Shown here: piece by piece, positions 6,198 to 7,931 of the stretch | Layout of the letters: each line of letters starts with the position of its first letter | Position numbering within the stretch: position 1 is the stretch's first letter | NCBI GenBank assembly: GCA_030745255.1 | Contig: JASLOY010000151.1 | Location: 1 to 7,931, forward strand | DNA from: Vicinamibacterales bacterium | GTDB taxonomy: Bacteria; Acidobacteriota; Vicinamibacteria; Vicinamibacterales; UBA8438 | Length of the DNA stretch: 7,931 bases | Direction: 5' to 3' | Program-made: the position numbers and the translations under genes | Notes under the pieces: model-generated | The model's input: only the letters and a program-made list of their open reading frames with translations | The model's database searches: none | Told to the model about the DNA's origin: nothing

Positions 6198-6230
6198 GCT
6201 CGCCGCCCCCATACCCCCCGCTCCACGCGC

Positions 6231-7931
6231 ATGCTCCAACTGTCCTCTCTCACCAAGGGGTTCGGCTACCGCACCCTGTTCGAGAACGTCACGTGGCGAC
6301 TCTCAGTCGGCGACCGCGTCGGCCTCTGCGGGCCGAATGGTGCCGGCAAGACGACCCTGCTTCGGATGATGGCGGGGCTCGACGAACCGGATGCCGGAGC
6401 GATCACCAAACGGACCGGGCTGACCGTTGGGTATCTGCCACAGGACGGGCTCAGCCACACCGGGCGGTTGCTGCTCGACGAGGTGAGCACCGCGTTTCAG
6501 CCGCTCCTCGACATCAAACGAACGATGCGGGAGCTCGAGGACCAGCTTGCCGACGAGCAACGGTCCCGTGAGGAACACGAGGCGATTCTCGAACGCTACA
6601 GCGAGCTGCAGCACCAGTTTCGCGACCAGGACGGCTACACCATCGACCTGAAGGTCGCTGGCGTGCTGACCGGACTCGGGTTCGGCGCAGAGACATTCAA
6701 GAAGCCGACCGACACTTTCTCGGGCGGATGGCAGATGCGAATCGCGCTCGCCAAGCTGATTCTGCGTCAGCCGCATGTCTTGCTGCTCGACGAGCCGACG
6801 AATCATCTCGACCTCGATGCGCGCAACTGGCTCGAGGATTTCCTGGCCGATTATCCTCACGCCCTCGTCCTCGTGTCGCACGACCGCTATTTTCTGGACC
6901 GTGTCGTGACTCGCATTGTCGAGGTGGGGCTACGCACGCTGACGCCCTACGTCGGCACCTACTCCGAATACCTGGTTGAACGGGACGCCAAGTTGGCCGT
7001 GCTCCGCGAGCAGAAAAAGCGACAAGACGAGGAAATCACTCGGATCCGGCAGTTCATCGACCGGTTTCGCTACAAGGCGACGAAGGCGGCGCAGGTGCAG
7101 AGCCGCGTCAAGATGCTCGAGAAGATCACGCCGATCGAAGTTCCCCTGGAACACAAGCGTGTGCACTTCAGCTTCCCCGCCTGCCGGAAGAGCGGCCGCG
7201 TCGCCCTGGAGTTGCGACAGATTCGCAAGGCCTACGGGCCGACCGTCGTGTTTGACGGAGTGGATGTCCACGTCGAGCGGGGGGACCGCATCGCCCTGGT
7301 CGGCCCCAACGGCGCCGGCAAGTCGACCTTGATGCGTCTGCTCTCAGGCGTCGAGGCCCCCGATGAGGGGACCCGGGTCGAAGGGCACAACCTCATCGCT
7401 CAATACTTCGCGCAGGACGAAGCCACCGCGCTCGATCCGGACCTGACGGTCCACGACACGCTGGGGAGCGGCTCGCCCACCTCGATGCTACCGGTCATCC
7501 GGAACATCCTCGGTGGCTTTCTGTTCTCGGGTGACGACGTCGACAAACCGGTGAGGGTCCTCTCGGGCGGCGAACGCACCAGGTTGGCCGTCGCGCGAAT
7601 GCTTCTGCGTCCGTCGAACACCCTGCTCCTCGACGAGCCGACGAACCATCTCGACATCGACTCGACGAACGTCTTGCTCGACGCGCTCGTGGACTTCGGC
7701 GGCACCCTGGTCTTCGTGTCGCACGACCGGTACTTCGTAGAGCGAATCGCGACCGCAATCATCGAGGTCGGGCACGGCGACGCGTCCCGCTATCCTGGCG
7801 GCTACGAGGAGTTTCTCTGGAGCAAGGCGCAGCGCGAGACGGGGGCAGCCGACGCGAACCGGCATACGCCGCCGGCTCCAGCCAAAGCCAGCACCCAGAC
7901 ACCGGCCAAGCGGGCCACACCAAAGGCAGCC
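6231..7931 (+). CDS. ABC-F family ATPase (translation-factor type), C-terminus outside window
   Basis: Soluble protein with two ATP-binding cassettes and no membrane segments, the layout of ABC-F proteins that act on ribosomes (EttA, Uup, YheS and ARE-type members). The 567 residues present include Walker A GPNGAGKT at 34-41, signature FSGGW at 163-167, and Walker B LLLDEPTNHLD with catalytic Glu188. A charged, helical inter-domain arm covers about 242-300 (EQKKRQDEEITRIRQFIDRF...), the segment that reaches the ribosomal P-site tRNA in this family. The second cassette has GPNGAGKS at 358-365, LSGGER at 444-449 and Walker B Glu469. After the second SHDRYF and EEFLW motifs comes an Ala/Pro/Thr/Lys-rich tail, open at the right edge; a C-terminal coiled coil may follow. 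The first cassette's FSGGW is a usual variant in this group. The start ATG lies 33 nt after the HTH-REC stop in a pyrimidine-rich gap without a Shine-Dalgarno. Housekeeping and resistance roles cannot be told apart from sequence. Confidence 0.95.
   Translation, partial: MLQLSSLTKGFGYRTLFENVTWRLSVGDRVGLCGPNGAGKTTLLRMMAGLDEPDAGAITKRTGLTVGYLPQDGLSHTGRLLLDEVSTAFQPLLDIKRTMRELEDQLADEQRSREEHEAILERYSELQHQFRDQDGYTIDLKVAGVLTGLGFGAETFKKPTDTFSGGWQMRIALAKLILRQPHVLLLDEPTNHLDLDARNWLEDFLADYPHALVLVSHDRYFLDRVVTRIVEVGLRTLTPYVGTYSEYLVERDAKLAVLREQKKRQDEEITRIRQFIDRFRYKATKAAQVQSRVKMLEKITPIEVPLEHKRVHFSFPACRKSGRVALELRQIRKAYGPTVVFDGVDVHVERGDRIALVGPNGAGKSTLMRLLSGVEAPDEGTRVEGHNLIAQYFAQDEATALDPDLTVHDTLGSGSPTSMLPVIRNILGGFLFSGDDVDKPVRVLSGGERTRLAVARMLLRPSNTLLLDEPTNHLDIDSTNVLLDALVDFGGTLVFVSHDRYFVERIATAIIEVGHGDASRYPGGYEEFLWSKAQRETGAADANRHTPPAPAKASTQTPAKRATPKAA

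Noticed and set aside
6303..6881. A 192-codon minus-strand frame
   Set aside because: Antisense to the first ATP-binding cassette of the ABC-F gene, which keeps all catalytic motifs in the plus strand.
6231..7931. ABC-F gene as an antibiotic resistance determinant
   Set aside because: Nothing in the sequence or neighbourhood separates it from housekeeping ABC-F translation factors; the resistance role depends on the arm length and phylogeny, which cannot be judged here.

Overview
The window is GC-rich, gene-dense bacterial chromosome with no tRNA, rRNA, CRISPR array or insertion sequence that I can recognise. It carries eight genes. Six lie on the minus strand (positions 5263 down to 1) and two on the plus strand (5607 to 7931). 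The two blocks diverge from a 343-bp intergenic region. HslVU, an ECF sigma factor with a zinc-finger anti-sigma, a HTH/receiver fusion and an ABC-F ATPase, all at high GC, suggest a free-living Gram-negative-type bacterium. An Acidobacteriota-like source is my best guess, from general resemblance only and without a database search.

Minus-strand block, in transcription order: an ECF sigma factor (5263-4595); its membrane-anchored zinc-finger anti-sigma factor (4598-3852), overlapping it by an ATGA; a small putative lipoprotein (3755-3261); a 12-segment APC-family amino acid permease starting at a GTG 4 nt beyond the lipoprotein stop (3256-1868); then the HslV peptidase (1803-1276) and HslU ATPase (1239 to the left edge, C-terminus cut off). 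Gaps are 0 to 96 nt, so one transcript is possible. There is also room for a promoter just before the lipoprotein gene, where a TACAAT hexamer sits 6 nt upstream of its ATG.

Plus-strand block: a 196-aa protein joining an N-terminal excisionase/MerR-type helix-turn-helix to a C-terminal receiver domain, the reverse of normal response-regulator order, followed 33 nt later by an ABC-F translation-type ATPase that runs off the right edge.

Functionally, the minus block pairs an envelope-signalling switch (sigma/anti-sigma) with envelope proteins (lipoprotein, permease) and a cytoplasmic heat-shock-type protease. Whether the sigma factor controls the whole block is a hypothesis. The most unusual items are the HTH-REC fusion with no kinase in view, the near absence of Shine-Dalgarno sequences at well-constrained starts, the hslV-hslU junction where both genes share one reading frame, and interrupted palindromes in the divergent promoter region. 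I see no clearly new multi-gene system; most genes belong to known families.
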